The notes under the pieces: model-generated
Told to the model about the DNA's origin: nothing
The model's input: only the letters and a program-made list of their open reading frames with translations
The model's database searches: none
In this document: positions 27,130 through 35,149 of the stretch, one piece after another
Position numbering within the stretch: the first letter of the stretch is position 1
Layout: every line of letters begins with the position of its first letter
Position numbers and translations under genes: made by a program
Assembly: GCF_001040945.1 (NCBI RefSeq)
Contig: NZ_CP011930.1
Coordinates: 2,953,704-3,017,703 of the forward strand
From: Herbaspirillum seropedicae
Lineage (GTDB): Bacteria > Pseudomonadota > Gammaproteobacteria > Burkholderiales > Burkholderiaceae_D
DNA: 64,000 bases
Reading direction: 5' to 3'

Positions 27130-27145
27130 ATTAGAACGTTCTAAT
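27130..27145. promoter_or_regulatory. LacI-type operator, lacI side
   Basis: A perfect 16-bp palindrome ATTAGAACGTTCTAAT with a central CG, overlapping a candidate lacI promoter. The spacing to the other copy (97 bp, about nine helical turns) would allow DNA looping by a tetramer or paired dimers. Confidence 0.82.
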
Positions 27146-27378
27146 AGACTCGTATTTTCTCCAAGTTTTATGACCCCGTGATTACATCCAGCACCCCTGT
27201 CGCAAAAACATATTTGGCCGCGATCCGGTCCGGTGGCGCATAGCCTCATATATGATTGCGCAGCCCGGCCTGCTCTCCTGGCCGGGGCATTTCGACGCCG
27301 ACCTGCCATGACCCCGACCCTGCCCCACCTGCACCGATCACTCTTGACCTCGTCTTCACTGCTTCGTCTGTCCCCGCC

Positions 27379-28488
27379 ATGAGCCGCCTCACCATCAAGG
27401 ACGTCGCCAAGGCCGCCGGCGTCAGTTTCCAGACGGTCTCGCTGGTGCTGAACCATCCCGAGAAAGTCGCGCCCCGAACCCGCGAGCTGGTGCAGGCGGC
27501 CATTGACGCGCTCAACTTCATTCCCAACGTCGCCGCCCGTTCGCTGCGCAATATCTCCACGCGCACCCTGGCCTGCGTGATGTTCAATGGCTCTTCCTAT
27601 GACGAGCGCTCCGAACGCACCCAGGACACCCACTATCACAACGTCGTGCAGACCCTCACCCGCGCCGCCGACCGCGCCGGCTATACGCTCTTGCAGCGCA
27701 ACCTGATGCGCGAAGACGAGGCCTCGCTGGTCTATGTGCGCGACCTGTTCCTGGCCGGGCGCATCGACGGCATGATCGCCATGGTCAATCGGGCCGGCAA
27801 TCCGGTGGTGAGCGAACTGCATCGGCTGGGCTATCCCTGCGTGGTCTATGGCATGGCCGATCCGGCCTGTCATCACGTCGTGCAGTCGGACCGCCAGGCT
27901 GGACTGGCGGTGGTGGAGCACCTCTATCGCAGCGGCTGCCGCCGCATCGCCCTGGTCACCGGGCCGCAAAAGGATCACCAGCCCGGCAAGTCGCGTGAGC
28001 AAGGCGTCCCCACCTCCAGCGAGGCGCGCTATTTCGGCTACCTGGATGGGCTGGAAAAATGCGGCCTGACGCCGCGTCCGGAATGGGTGGTCACCGGCGA
28101 CTGGTCGCTGGAGAGCGGCTACCGCGCCGCCGCCCAGCTGTGCCATCAGGCCGAGCGACCGGACGCCATCTTCCTGGGCAACGACCGCATGGCCCTGGGC
28201 GCGCTCAAGGCGCTCTACGACCTGGGCGTGAAGGTGCCGCATGAGATCAGCGTGGTCGGTTTCGACAACATGCGCTATGACGACTTCAGCATTCCCTCGC
28301 TCACCAGCGTGGACGCGCCCATGCTGGAGATGTGCGAGTTCGCCGTGAAGCTGCTGCTCGAACGCATCGAGCAGCGCCAGGAACAGCGCAGCCAGTCCGC
28401 CGATCCGGCCGCCGCCCAGGCGGCGCTGGTGCAGAAGATGTTTTCCACGCATCTGGTGATCCGCGACAGCACGCGCCCGGTCATGTGA
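27379..28488 (+). CDS. LacI family transcriptional regulator
   Basis: A 369-residue regulator. The N-terminal helix-turn-helix is TIKDVAKAAGVSFQTVSLVLN with hinge region NVAARSLR, and a periplasmic-binding-protein-like effector domain fills residues 60-340 (RIALVTGPQ, DAIFLGNDRMALGALKAL, ISVVGFDNMRYDDFSIPSLTSV). The ATG at 27379 starts the conserved SRLTIKDV; longer frames would lie in the promoter. The stop overlaps the GTG of the ugpB-like gene, so regulator and transporter form one operon. It is the likely binder of the two flanking palindromes; the effector is probably a transported phospho- or sugar compound. Confidence 0.9.
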   Translation: MSRLTIKDVAKAAGVSFQTVSLVLNHPEKVAPRTRELVQAAIDALNFIPNVAARSLRNISTRTLACVMFNGSSYDERSERTQDTHYHNVVQTLTRAADRAGYTLLQRNLMREDEASLVYVRDLFLAGRIDGMIAMVNRAGNPVVSELHRLGYPCVVYGMADPACHHVVQSDRQAGLAVVEHLYRSGCRRIALVTGPQKDHQPGKSREQGVPTSSEARYFGYLDGLEKCGLTPRPEWVVTGDWSLESGYRAAAQLCHQAERPDAIFLGNDRMALGALKALYDLGVKVPHEISVVGFDNMRYDDFSIPSLTSVDAPMLEMCEFAVKLLLERIEQRQEQRSQSADPAAAQAALVQKMFSTHLVIRDSTRPVM

Positions 28489-29843
28489 AGAATCATCGCC
28501 ATCAAGGCCGCCAGCGCGGCCGCTCCACACCAGCGGGCTTGATCAGCCTGATACTCGGGCTGCTCCTGCTGCTGGCCATCCCGCGCGCGCCAGCAGCCAG
28601 CTTCGAGTTCTGGAGCAGCCACGCCGGCGCCATGGCGCAGGCCGTCAGGCAGTTATGCGCGGGCTTCAATGCGGCCCAGCAGCAACATCAGGTGCGATGC
28701 GTCGTCCCCGGCACCTACGAGCAGACCATGCAGAAGACCATCGCCACCTATCGCGCCGCGCAACAGCCGGCGCTGGTGGAGATCTACGATGTCGGCACGC
28801 TGGACATGATGCTGAGCGGCGCCATCGTGCCGGTGCACCAGCTGATGGCCGACCACGGCTATCGCGTGGACTGGCAGGATTACCTGCCCGCCATCCGCGG
28901 CTATTACACCGATGCCCAGGGGCAGTTCGATTCCCTGCCCTTCAATGTGTCCACCGCCGTGCTCTATCTCAATACCGACCAACTGCGCCAGGCCGGTATC
29001 AGCACCCTGCCCTCCACCTGGCGCGAGCTGGAGCAGACCGCGCGGCAATTGCGCGCCGCCGGCCAGACCTGCCCGCTGGTGAGCGACTTCAATCCCTGGA
29101 TCCTGCTGGAACAGGTCAGCACCATCGAAGGCGCACCCATTGCCGACCACGACAACGGCCACCAGGGCCTGGCCGCGCACTACCTGTTCGACCAGGGATT
29201 GCACCTGCGCTTCATGCAGCAGCTCCAGCGCTGGCACCAGCAGCACCTGCTGGTGGAAGCCGCCGCCACGCGCACCGGGCGCCATACGCTGGCCTTCACC
29301 ACTGGCGAATGCGCCATGCTGTTCGATTCCACCAGCGCCTGGCACGCCATCGCCCGCAGCGGCTTGCCACACGTGGCGGTTCGCCCCCTGCCTATCCATG
29401 CCGACGGCCAGCGCCACAACAGCGTGCCGGGTGGCGCCTCGCTGTGGGTGATGAAGGGATTCGACCGCCAGGTCTATGCCGCCGTGGCCGCCTTCATCGC
29501 CTATCTGCAGCAGCCGCAGAACCAGCGCCTGCTGGCCCGGCAGACTGGCTACCTGCCCGTCACGCGCCAGGTGGCAGCGCAGATCATGGACGATCCCGAC
29601 CACTATCCAGCCGCGGTCGTGGCCGGCATCCATTCCCTGGACGCCGCCAGCCAGCCCGGCGTCGGGCCGCGCCTGGGCTTCTTTCCGCAACTGCGCCTGG
29701 CCTGGACCGAGCAGGTGCAGATGGCGCTATCCGGCCAGCAGGACATGGCCCAGGCCCTGTCCAAAGCGCGCCAGCGCGGCGACGCATTGCTGCAGCGGTT
29801 TCGCCTGACCTATGCGGGGCCCGATCCGGCTCCATCACCCTGA
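28485..29843 (+). CDS. ugpB: UgpB-like periplasmic substrate-binding protein
   Basis: A 452-residue binding protein of the UgpB type (sn-glycerol 3-phosphate/glycerophosphodiester). It follows UgpB in order: FEFWSSHAGAMAQAV, GTYEQTMQKTIATYRA, EIYDVGTLDMMLSGAIVPV, SLPFNVSTAVLYLNTDQLR, and the late GGASLWVMKGF. A signal peptide with positive start and LISLILGLLLLLAIPRAPAAS is present. The best start is a GTG at 28485 that overlaps the lacI stop (GTGA), giving the signal peptide its basic start; no strong ribosome-binding site, consistent with coupling. Sugar-binding CUT1 proteins are close relatives, so a sugar ligand cannot be ruled out. Confidence 0.8.
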   Translation: MKNHRHQGRQRGRSTPAGLISLILGLLLLLAIPRAPAASFEFWSSHAGAMAQAVRQLCAGFNAAQQQHQVRCVVPGTYEQTMQKTIATYRAAQQPALVEIYDVGTLDMMLSGAIVPVHQLMADHGYRVDWQDYLPAIRGYYTDAQGQFDSLPFNVSTAVLYLNTDQLRQAGISTLPSTWRELEQTARQLRAAGQTCPLVSDFNPWILLEQVSTIEGAPIADHDNGHQGLAAHYLFDQGLHLRFMQQLQRWHQQHLLVEAAATRTGRHTLAFTTGECAMLFDSTSAWHAIARSGLPHVAVRPLPIHADGQRHNSVPGGASLWVMKGFDRQVYAAVAAFIAYLQQPQNQRLLARQTGYLPVTRQVAAQIMDDPDHYPAAVVAGIHSLDAASQPGVGPRLGFFPQLRLAWTEQVQMALSGQQDMAQALSKARQRGDALLQRFRLTYAGPDPAPSP

Positions 29844-29854
29844 CAAGCCAGAAC

Positions 29855-30739
29855 ATGGACGCCCGCCCTGCCTTCCCCACCCGCTGGTTTCCGCTGCTGC
29901 TGGCCACGCCGCAGATGCTGATCGTGTTCCTGTTCTTCCTGTGGCCGGCGGTCAAGGCCATCGCCTGGTCCTTCTATCTGGTGCGCCCGTTCGGCAATGG
30001 GTCGCGCTTCGTCGGGCTGGACAATTACCTGCGCATCCTCACCGATGACAGTTTCTACGCCTCCCTGCGCGCCACCCTGGTCTTCACCGCCGGCAGCACC
30101 TTGCTGGCCGTGACCATCGCCCTGGCGCTGGCCGCCTGCCTGGAACTGGACGTGCGCGCCAAGCGCCTGCTGCGCAGCATCTTCATCTGGCCCTATGCGG
30201 TGGCCGGGGTGGTGGTGGGGATCGTGCTGAAGGTGCTGATCAATCCGGTCACGGGCCTCTTGGCCTTTCTCAACCAGCTCTGGCCGGGCGTCTGGGCGCC
30301 GCATCTGATCGGCGCGCAGGCCATGCTGGCGCTCATTGCCGCCTTTGCGTGGACGCAAGTACCCTTGAATTTCATCCTGTTCTCGGCGGCCTTGCAGCGC
30401 ATCCCCGCCGATCTGATGGGCGCAGCCGCCATCGACGGCGCCGGTCCATGGCGACGCTTTATCGACATCCAGTTGCCGATGATCGCACCGGCCCTGCTGC
30501 TGGCCGGCGTCATCAATGTGATCGAAGCCTTTACCCACGGCTTTGGCCTGGTCGACGCCCTCACCCAGGGCGGCCCTGGCCGCAGCACGGCCATCCTGGC
30601 CTATCAGATCTATTCGGATGGATTCATCGGGCTGGACCTGTCGGGCTCCTCGGCGCTGTCGGTCGTACTGATGCTGTTCATCGTTGCGCTGACGCTGTTG
30701 CAGCTGCGCTTTTTCCGTCAGGGAGCAGGACGATGGTAG
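29855..30739 (+). CDS. ugpA: ABC transporter permease, UgpA-like
   Basis: A 294-residue inner-membrane permease with six transmembrane segments and the EAA loop IDGAGPWRRFIDIQLPMI that contacts the ATPase. Order and length match UgpA/MalF-type CUT1 permeases. The ATG at 29855 lies 11 bp after the ugpB-like stop; longer readings overlap that gene. It overlaps the next gene by 7 bp. Confidence 0.85.
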   Translation: MDARPAFPTRWFPLLLATPQMLIVFLFFLWPAVKAIAWSFYLVRPFGNGSRFVGLDNYLRILTDDSFYASLRATLVFTAGSTLLAVTIALALAACLELDVRAKRLLRSIFIWPYAVAGVVVGIVLKVLINPVTGLLAFLNQLWPGVWAPHLIGAQAMLALIAAFAWTQVPLNFILFSAALQRIPADLMGAAAIDGAGPWRRFIDIQLPMIAPALLLAGVINVIEAFTHGFGLVDALTQGGPGRSTAILAYQIYSDGFIGLDLSGSSALSVVLMLFIVALTLLQLRFFRQGAGRW

Positions 30740-31629
30740 AACGTCACCCGCGCATGACCGCGCTGGCCTACTGCGTGCTGGGACTGGGTCTGCTGCTGGC
30801 CCTGGGGCCGCTGTACCTGATCCTGTGCTCGGCCAGCGTCACCAGCCAGGCGTGGATCAGCCAGGGCATGCCGCTCACGCCCGGTACCGCGCTGCTGGAG
30901 AACCTGCGCGAGGTGGCCCAGCGCATCGACCTGTGGCGCTATCTCTTCAATAGCCTCCTGGTGGCCAGCCTGGTCGTGAGCGGCAAGCTGCTGCTGTCTT
31001 CCGTGACGGCCTTTGCGGTGTCGTATTTCCGGCCACGCTGCCGGGGACTGATCCTGGTCCTGTTGTTCAGCGCCCTGCTGCTGCCGCTGGAGGTCCGCAT
31101 CGTGCCGACCTACGCCGCCGCCTCGGATCTGCTGGAACCACTGCGCAGCCTGCTGCAAGCGCTGGACCTGTCCGGCCAGCAGGCCGTGCCATCGATCAGC
31201 CTGGTCAACACCTATGCGGGCTTGTCACTGCCGCTGGTGGCCTCGGCCACCGGCACCTTCCTGTTCCTGCAGTTCTACCGCACCATCCCGCCCGAACTGG
31301 TGGAAGCCGCGCGCATCGATGGCGCCGGTCCGTGGCGCTTCTACGTCGACATCCTGCTGCCGCTGTCGAAGACCAATTTCGCGGCCCTGGGCGCCATCGT
31401 CTTCATCAGCACCTGGAAAGACTACATGTGGCCCCTGGTCATCACCAGCCACGAGCAGATGCGCACCATCACCCTGGCCATGGCCAGCTTCCTGCCGGTC
31501 GAATCCGGCCAGATGCCGCAATGGAACCTGCTGATGGCCGCCGCCCTGGCCGCCATCGCCGTTCCCGCCGTGTTCGTGGTGGCGGCGCAGCGCTGGTTCG
31601 TCAAGGGCATCGTCGGCACCGAAAAATAA
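30733..31629 (+). CDS. ugpE: ABC transporter permease, UgpE-like
   Basis: A 298-residue second permease of the importer, with six transmembrane segments and the EAA loop IDGAGPWRFYVDILLPL. The ATG at 30733 overlaps the ugpA-like stop by 7 bp, so they are co-translated. No ATPase gene (ugpC) follows: the operon ends in a strong hairpin at 31631. The pump must borrow an ATPase encoded elsewhere, as several CUT1 systems do. Confidence 0.85.
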   Translation: MVERHPRMTALAYCVLGLGLLLALGPLYLILCSASVTSQAWISQGMPLTPGTALLENLREVAQRIDLWRYLFNSLLVASLVVSGKLLLSSVTAFAVSYFRPRCRGLILVLLFSALLLPLEVRIVPTYAAASDLLEPLRSLLQALDLSGQQAVPSISLVNTYAGLSLPLVASATGTFLFLQFYRTIPPELVEAARIDGAGPWRFYVDILLPLSKTNFAALGAIVFISTWKDYMWPLVITSHEQMRTITLAMASFLPVESGQMPQWNLLMAAALAAIAVPAVFVVAAQRWFVKGIVGTEK

Positions 31630-31630
31630 C

Positions 31631-31659
31631 AAGGGCCTGTCCGGCAAGGACAGGCCCTT
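31631..31659. terminator. Terminator after the ugp-like operon
   Basis: Perfect 12-bp stem AAGGGCCTGTCC / GGACAGGCCCTT with a 5-base loop, located between convergent genes. The tail CTTC is only mildly T-rich. Confidence 0.78.
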
Positions 31660-31682
31660 CTTCACGTCAGCGCCAGCGAGGA

Positions 31683-32381
31683 TCAGGCGCGCAGTGCCAG
31701 CGCTTCCAGCAGCATCTCGGCGACGCGCTCGGAAGACTGGGGATTCTGCCCGGTGATCAACTGGCCGTCACGAATGGCGAAGACCTGCCAGTTGTCGGTC
31801 CCTTCGAACACCCCGCCCAGCTCACGCAAGCGGCTCTCCAGCAGGAACGGCACCACGCTGGCCAGGCCGACTTCGCGCTCTTCGGCATCGGTGAAGGAAT
31901 TGACCCGCAGCCCCTGCACCATGGGCTTGCCATCGGCGCGCACCGCCGAGACCAGTCCGGCTGCGCCATGGCAGACCGAGGCGACGAACTTGCCGCCCGC
32001 ATAGGCTGCCTCGACGATGGCCTTCACATGGGCGTCGCCCGGCAAATCCCACATGGTGCCGTGGCCGCCAGGGAAGAACACCGCATCGAAACCCTCCACC
32101 GTCAGTTCGCCCAGCGGGCGGGTGTGGGCGATGACTTCCTGCAGTTGGGCATCGGCCAGCATGCGCTCGACGATGGCGTCGTTTTCGCCACGCGGCTTGA
32201 CGCTGCCCGGATCGATCGGCGCCCGGCCGCCTGCGGTAGAGGCTACCACCACCTCGGCGCCGGCATCGACCAGGGCGTAATAGGGGGCGGCCAGTTCCTC
32301 GGCCCACAGGCCCGTGGGTTTGTCGGTGTCCCCCATGCGGCTGCTGGAGGTGACGATCATCAGGATCTTGGCTTGGCTCAT
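31683..32381 (-). CDS. DJ-1/PfpI family (class I glutamine amidotransferase-like) protein
   Basis: A 232-residue protein of the DJ-1/PfpI superfamily, type-1 glutamine-amidotransferase-like. The nucleophile Cys lies in the elbow SVCHGAAGLV and a Glu in LWAEELAAPYYAL. VFFPGGHGTMWDLPGD is conserved. Members act as chaperones, glyoxalases or small-molecule hydrolases; which one is not decidable. It is divergent from a LysR gene across 142 bp carrying a 9-bp direct repeat, so LysR control is likely. Confidence 0.85.
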   Translation of the reverse strand: MSQAKILMIVTSSSRMGDTDKPTGLWAEELAAPYYALVDAGAEVVVASTAGGRAPIDPGSVKPRGENDAIVERMLADAQLQEVIAHTRPLGELTVEGFDAVFFPGGHGTMWDLPGDAHVKAIVEAAYAGGKFVASVCHGAAGLVSAVRADGKPMVQGLRVNSFTDAEEREVGLASVVPFLLESRLRELGGVFEGTDNWQVFAIRDGQLITGQNPQSSERVAEMLLEALALRA

Positions 32382-32523
32382 GTTGTTTCCTTTCAGAAAG
32401 GGAGATCGGGAGGCCGAAAGACTTGCCGTGGCAAGACGTCGGCGGCATCAGTGACACTTTATTCACTTCGCTCAAGCAGATAAACTGCCTTCCCATCAAT
32501 TCATTTATTACATCAGTGAACAA
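32382..32523. promoter_or_regulatory. Divergent DJ-1 / LysR control region with direct repeats
   Basis: AT-rich 142-bp region. CATCAGTGA occurs at 32446-32454 and again at 32511-32519, 65 bp apart (about six helical turns), a spacing seen in LysR-type activation sites. A short hairpin CTTGCC/GGCAAG lies at 32422-32435. Confidence 0.5.
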
Positions 32524-33438
32524 ATGCGCAGTTTCGACCCCGTCCAGCTAGGCAGTATCGAATTGTTCTGCAAGGCCGCCGAACTGGGCAGCTTCACCGC
32601 CGCCGCCGAAGCGCTGGGCCTGACCCCGGCCTCGGTGAGCCGCTCCATCAGCCGGCTGGAATCCCGCCTGGGCGTGCGTCTGTTTGCTCGCACCACGCGG
32701 CAGATCCGCCTCACCCGCGAAGGCGAGCTGTACCGCGACCAATGCCAGCAGGCGCTGGAACAGATTGCCGACGCCGAGCGCATCCTCACCGGCCAGCAGA
32801 AGGTCCCCAGCGGGCTCTTGCGCATCAGCGTCGGAACGCCCTATGCCCATTACCGTTTGTTGCCCTTGCTGCCGCGCTTCCAGCAGGCCTATCCGCAGAT
32901 CGAGGTGGAACTGAGCATTGCCAACCGGGTGGTGGATTTCGTCGAGGAAGGCTATGACCTGGCCATCCGGCTGGGCGTGCCGCCCGATTCCCGCCTGATC
33001 GCCCATACCCTGGAAGAGGCCACCCTGGGCCTTTTCGCCGCCCCCGCCTACCTGGCCCGGCGCGGCCAGCCGCGCAGTATTGCCGAGCTGGAACAGCATG
33101 ATTGCATCCAGTTCATCCTGCCCAGCAGCGGTCGCGCCATGCCCTGGATCTTCAAGGACGCCCAGGGGCGCGACATGGATTTTCACTTCAAGAGCCGCCA
33201 GCGCATCCATGATGACGTGCTGGGCTGCGTGAACTGGGCCATCGCAGGCGGTGGCCTGTTCCAGATCTATCATTTCATCGCCGACGCCGCCGTGCGTCGG
33301 GGAGAGCTGGTCGAAGTGCTGCAGCAGGCCGGCTATCGCACCCGCCGCTTTTCCATCCTGTATCCGCACAACCGGCATCTGTCGGCGCGGGTGCGGGCGT
33401 TTGTAGAATTCCTGCGACAAGCCGTGGCCAGTCCTTAG
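32524..33438 (+). CDS. LysR family transcriptional regulator
   Basis: A 304-residue LysR regulator. The N-terminal winged helix-turn-helix (residues 8-67) reads IELFCKAAELGSFTAAAEALGLTPASVSRSISRLE, and the effector-binding domain follows, with LLRISVGTPYAHYRLLPLLPRF. The C-terminal region resembles the AaeR/DhcR-type LysR subgroup that sits opposite a target oxidoreductase or hydrolase gene. It is divergent from the DJ-1 gene, the presumptive target. A hairpin and dctA follow, so it is monocistronic. Confidence 0.88.
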   Translation: MRSFDPVQLGSIELFCKAAELGSFTAAAEALGLTPASVSRSISRLESRLGVRLFARTTRQIRLTREGELYRDQCQQALEQIADAERILTGQQKVPSGLLRISVGTPYAHYRLLPLLPRFQQAYPQIEVELSIANRVVDFVEEGYDLAIRLGVPPDSRLIAHTLEEATLGLFAAPAYLARRGQPRSIAELEQHDCIQFILPSSGRAMPWIFKDAQGRDMDFHFKSRQRIHDDVLGCVNWAIAGGGLFQIYHFIADAAVRRGELVEVLQQAGYRTRRFSILYPHNRHLSARVRAFVEFLRQAVASP

Positions 33439-33456
33439 CATCACCACCCCAAAACA

Positions 33457-33502
33457 CATCGGCCCCATCACCGCGCCAGTTGGCGCAGGAATGGGGCCGA
33501 TG
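33457..33502 (-). terminator. Terminator between dctA and the LysR gene
   Basis: 12-bp arms CATCGGCCCCAT / ATGGGGCCGATG with an inner GCGCC/GGCGC stem. On the minus strand it is followed by TGTTTT, so it best fits the end of dctA. It may also stop the convergent LysR transcript. Confidence 0.68.
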
Positions 33503-33544
33503 AAGCAAGCGAGGCGGGAGTAGCTCCCTCCTCTGCTTATCTGC

Positions 33545-34870
33545 TTAGTGATGCATCTTGGCGTCAGTACGATCCAGGATGGATTCCGGCGCTTGCGCGT
33601 CTTCCACGGTCTCGTTGTTCAAGACCTTGGTCAGGCGCTCGCTGTCGAGCTCACCGCTCCACTTGGCCACCACCAGAGTCGCCACGCCGTTGCCGATGGT
33701 ATTGGTCAGCGCGCGGGCTTCGGACATGAAGCGGTCGATACCCAGGATCAGCGCCAGGCCGGCCACCGGCACGTGACCCACCGCCGACAGCGTAGCCGCC
33801 AGCACGATGAAGCCCGAACCGGTGATGCCAGCTGCGCCCTTGGAAGTCAGCAGCAGCACGCCCAAGAGCGTCAGTTCCTGCACGAAGGTCATGGGGGTGT
33901 TGGTCGCCTGGGCGATGAAGACAGCCGCCATGGTCAGGTAGATCGCGGTGCCGTCCAGGTTGAAGGAGTAACCCGTCGGGATCACCAGACCGACCACGGT
34001 CTTCTTGGCGCCGGCGTTTTCCATCTTGGCCAGCATGCGCGGCAGCACCGATTCCGAGGACGAGGTGCCCAGCACGATCAGCAGTTCTTCCTTGATGTAC
34101 TTGACGAACTTCCAGATCGAGAAGCCGTGCAGGCGGGTGATGATGCCCAGCACCACGAAGATGAACAGCAGGCAGGTCAGGTAGAAGGTGCCCATCAACT
34201 TGGCCAGCGAGAACAGCGAACCCACGCCGTACTTGCCGATGGTGAAGGACATCGCACCGAAGGCGCCGATCGGGGCCACCTTCATGATCGCGCCCACCAC
34301 CGAGAACAGCACGTGCGAGATCTTCTCGATGAAGTCGAACACCAGCGTGCCACGGCCACCGAACTTGTGCAGGGCGAAGCCGAACAGCACCGCCACCAGC
34401 AGCACCTGCAGCACATCACCCTTGGCAAAGGCGTCCACCATGCTGGTGGGGATGATGCCGAGGACGAAGTCGGTCACAGAACCCATCTTGCCCGGCGCGG
34501 TGTAGGCGGCGATGCTCTTGGTATCCAGCGAAGCCGGATCGACGTTCATGCCCACGCCCGGTTGCAGGAAGTTCACCAGCAACAGGCCGATGATCAGCGC
34601 CACGGTGCTGACGACTTCGAAGTACAGCAGCGCCAGGCCGCCGGTCTTGCCGACCTTCTTCATGTCTTCCATGCCGGCGATGCCGATGACGACGGTACAG
34701 AAGATGACCGGCGCGATGATCATCTTGATCAGCTTGACGAAGCCATCGCCCAGCGGCTTCATGGCTTCACCCGTGGATGGGTAGAAATGGCCCAGCAAGA
34801 TGCCGATCACGATGGCAACCAGGACCTGGAAATACAGCGATTTGTAGAGGGGCGGTTTTTGCGCCGTCAT
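33545..34870 (-). CDS. dctA: C4-dicarboxylate:cation symporter DctA
   Basis: A 441-residue sodium/proton-dicarboxylate symporter of the DAACS family, importing succinate, fumarate and malate. Conserved segments include [34 protein letters not shown] near the N-terminus, [18 protein letters not shown] (the serine-rich hairpin) and the substrate-binding [16 protein letters not shown]. Length fits the family. It is monocistronic, with a terminator downstream; no dctB/dctD two-component genes are adjacent. The 279-bp region upstream is AT-richer and holds no further gene. Confidence 0.94.
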   Translation of the reverse strand: MTAQKPPLYKSLYFQVLVAIVIGILLGHFYPSTGEAMKPLGDGFVKLIKMIIAPVIFCTVVIGIAGMEDMKKVGKTGGLALLYFEVVSTVALIIGLLLVNFLQPGVGMNVDPASLDTKSIAAYTAPGKMGSVTDFVLGIIPTSMVDAFAKGDVLQVLLVAVLFGFALHKFGGRGTLVFDFIEKISHVLFSVVGAIMKVAPIGAFGAMSFTIGKYGVGSLFSLAKLMGTFYLTCLLFIFVVLGIITRLHGFSIWKFVKYIKEELLIVLGTSSSESVLPRMLAKMENAGAKKTVVGLVIPTGYSFNLDGTAIYLTMAAVFIAQATNTPMTFVQELTLLGVLLLTSKGAAGITGSGFIVLAATLSAVGHVPVAGLALILGIDRFMSEARALTNTIGNGVATLVVAKWSGELDSERLTKVLNNETVEDAQAPESILDRTDAKMHH

Positions 34871-35149
34871 AGTCTTTCTCCTTAAACATCGATTATCAGC
34901 CGGCCCGCCTGGACCCGCCTCCTGCCATTAGCGGATCATCGTCCGTTCTGGCTTGTTATCTGTCCGGGAGAACTCCCCCTCCCCGGTTCGGGCGCAAGTA
35001 TCGCGCAGTCATCCCCGTGCCGGTATTGTGGGAAACCACATAAGCTCAGGAAACAGGGCTGCAAGCAGTTCTTTTCTTCATTCTGCGCTGCAACAAAGTT
35101 CGTTATAGTGAATGCTGGGGTAGTTCCCGCCAACAACAAGGAAAACATC

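Larger units (their letters stand above)
26947..27378. promoter_or_regulatory. 432-bp divergent control region, TonB receptor / lacI
   Basis: This AT-rich region controls both halves of the phospholipid-use locus. It carries two copies of the palindrome TAGAACGTTCTA (27035-27046 and 27130-27145, centres 97 bp apart). Between them is a hairpin with arms AATGGCAG (27063-27070) and CTGCCATT (27087-27094) flanked by A and T runs. For lacI, TTGCTT (27121-27126) and TAGACT (27145-27150), 18-bp spacer, would form a promoter overlapping the second operator. From 27160 to 27378 I see only the lacI leader. Confidence 0.7.

Noticed and set aside
33451..33544. CTCCCTCCT near the dctA 3' end as a second anti-Shine-Dalgarno small RNA
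   Set aside because: The motif is in the arm of a GC stem (GGCGGGAG/CTCCCTCC), not in a loop, and no T tract follows; it is more simply part of the terminator region.
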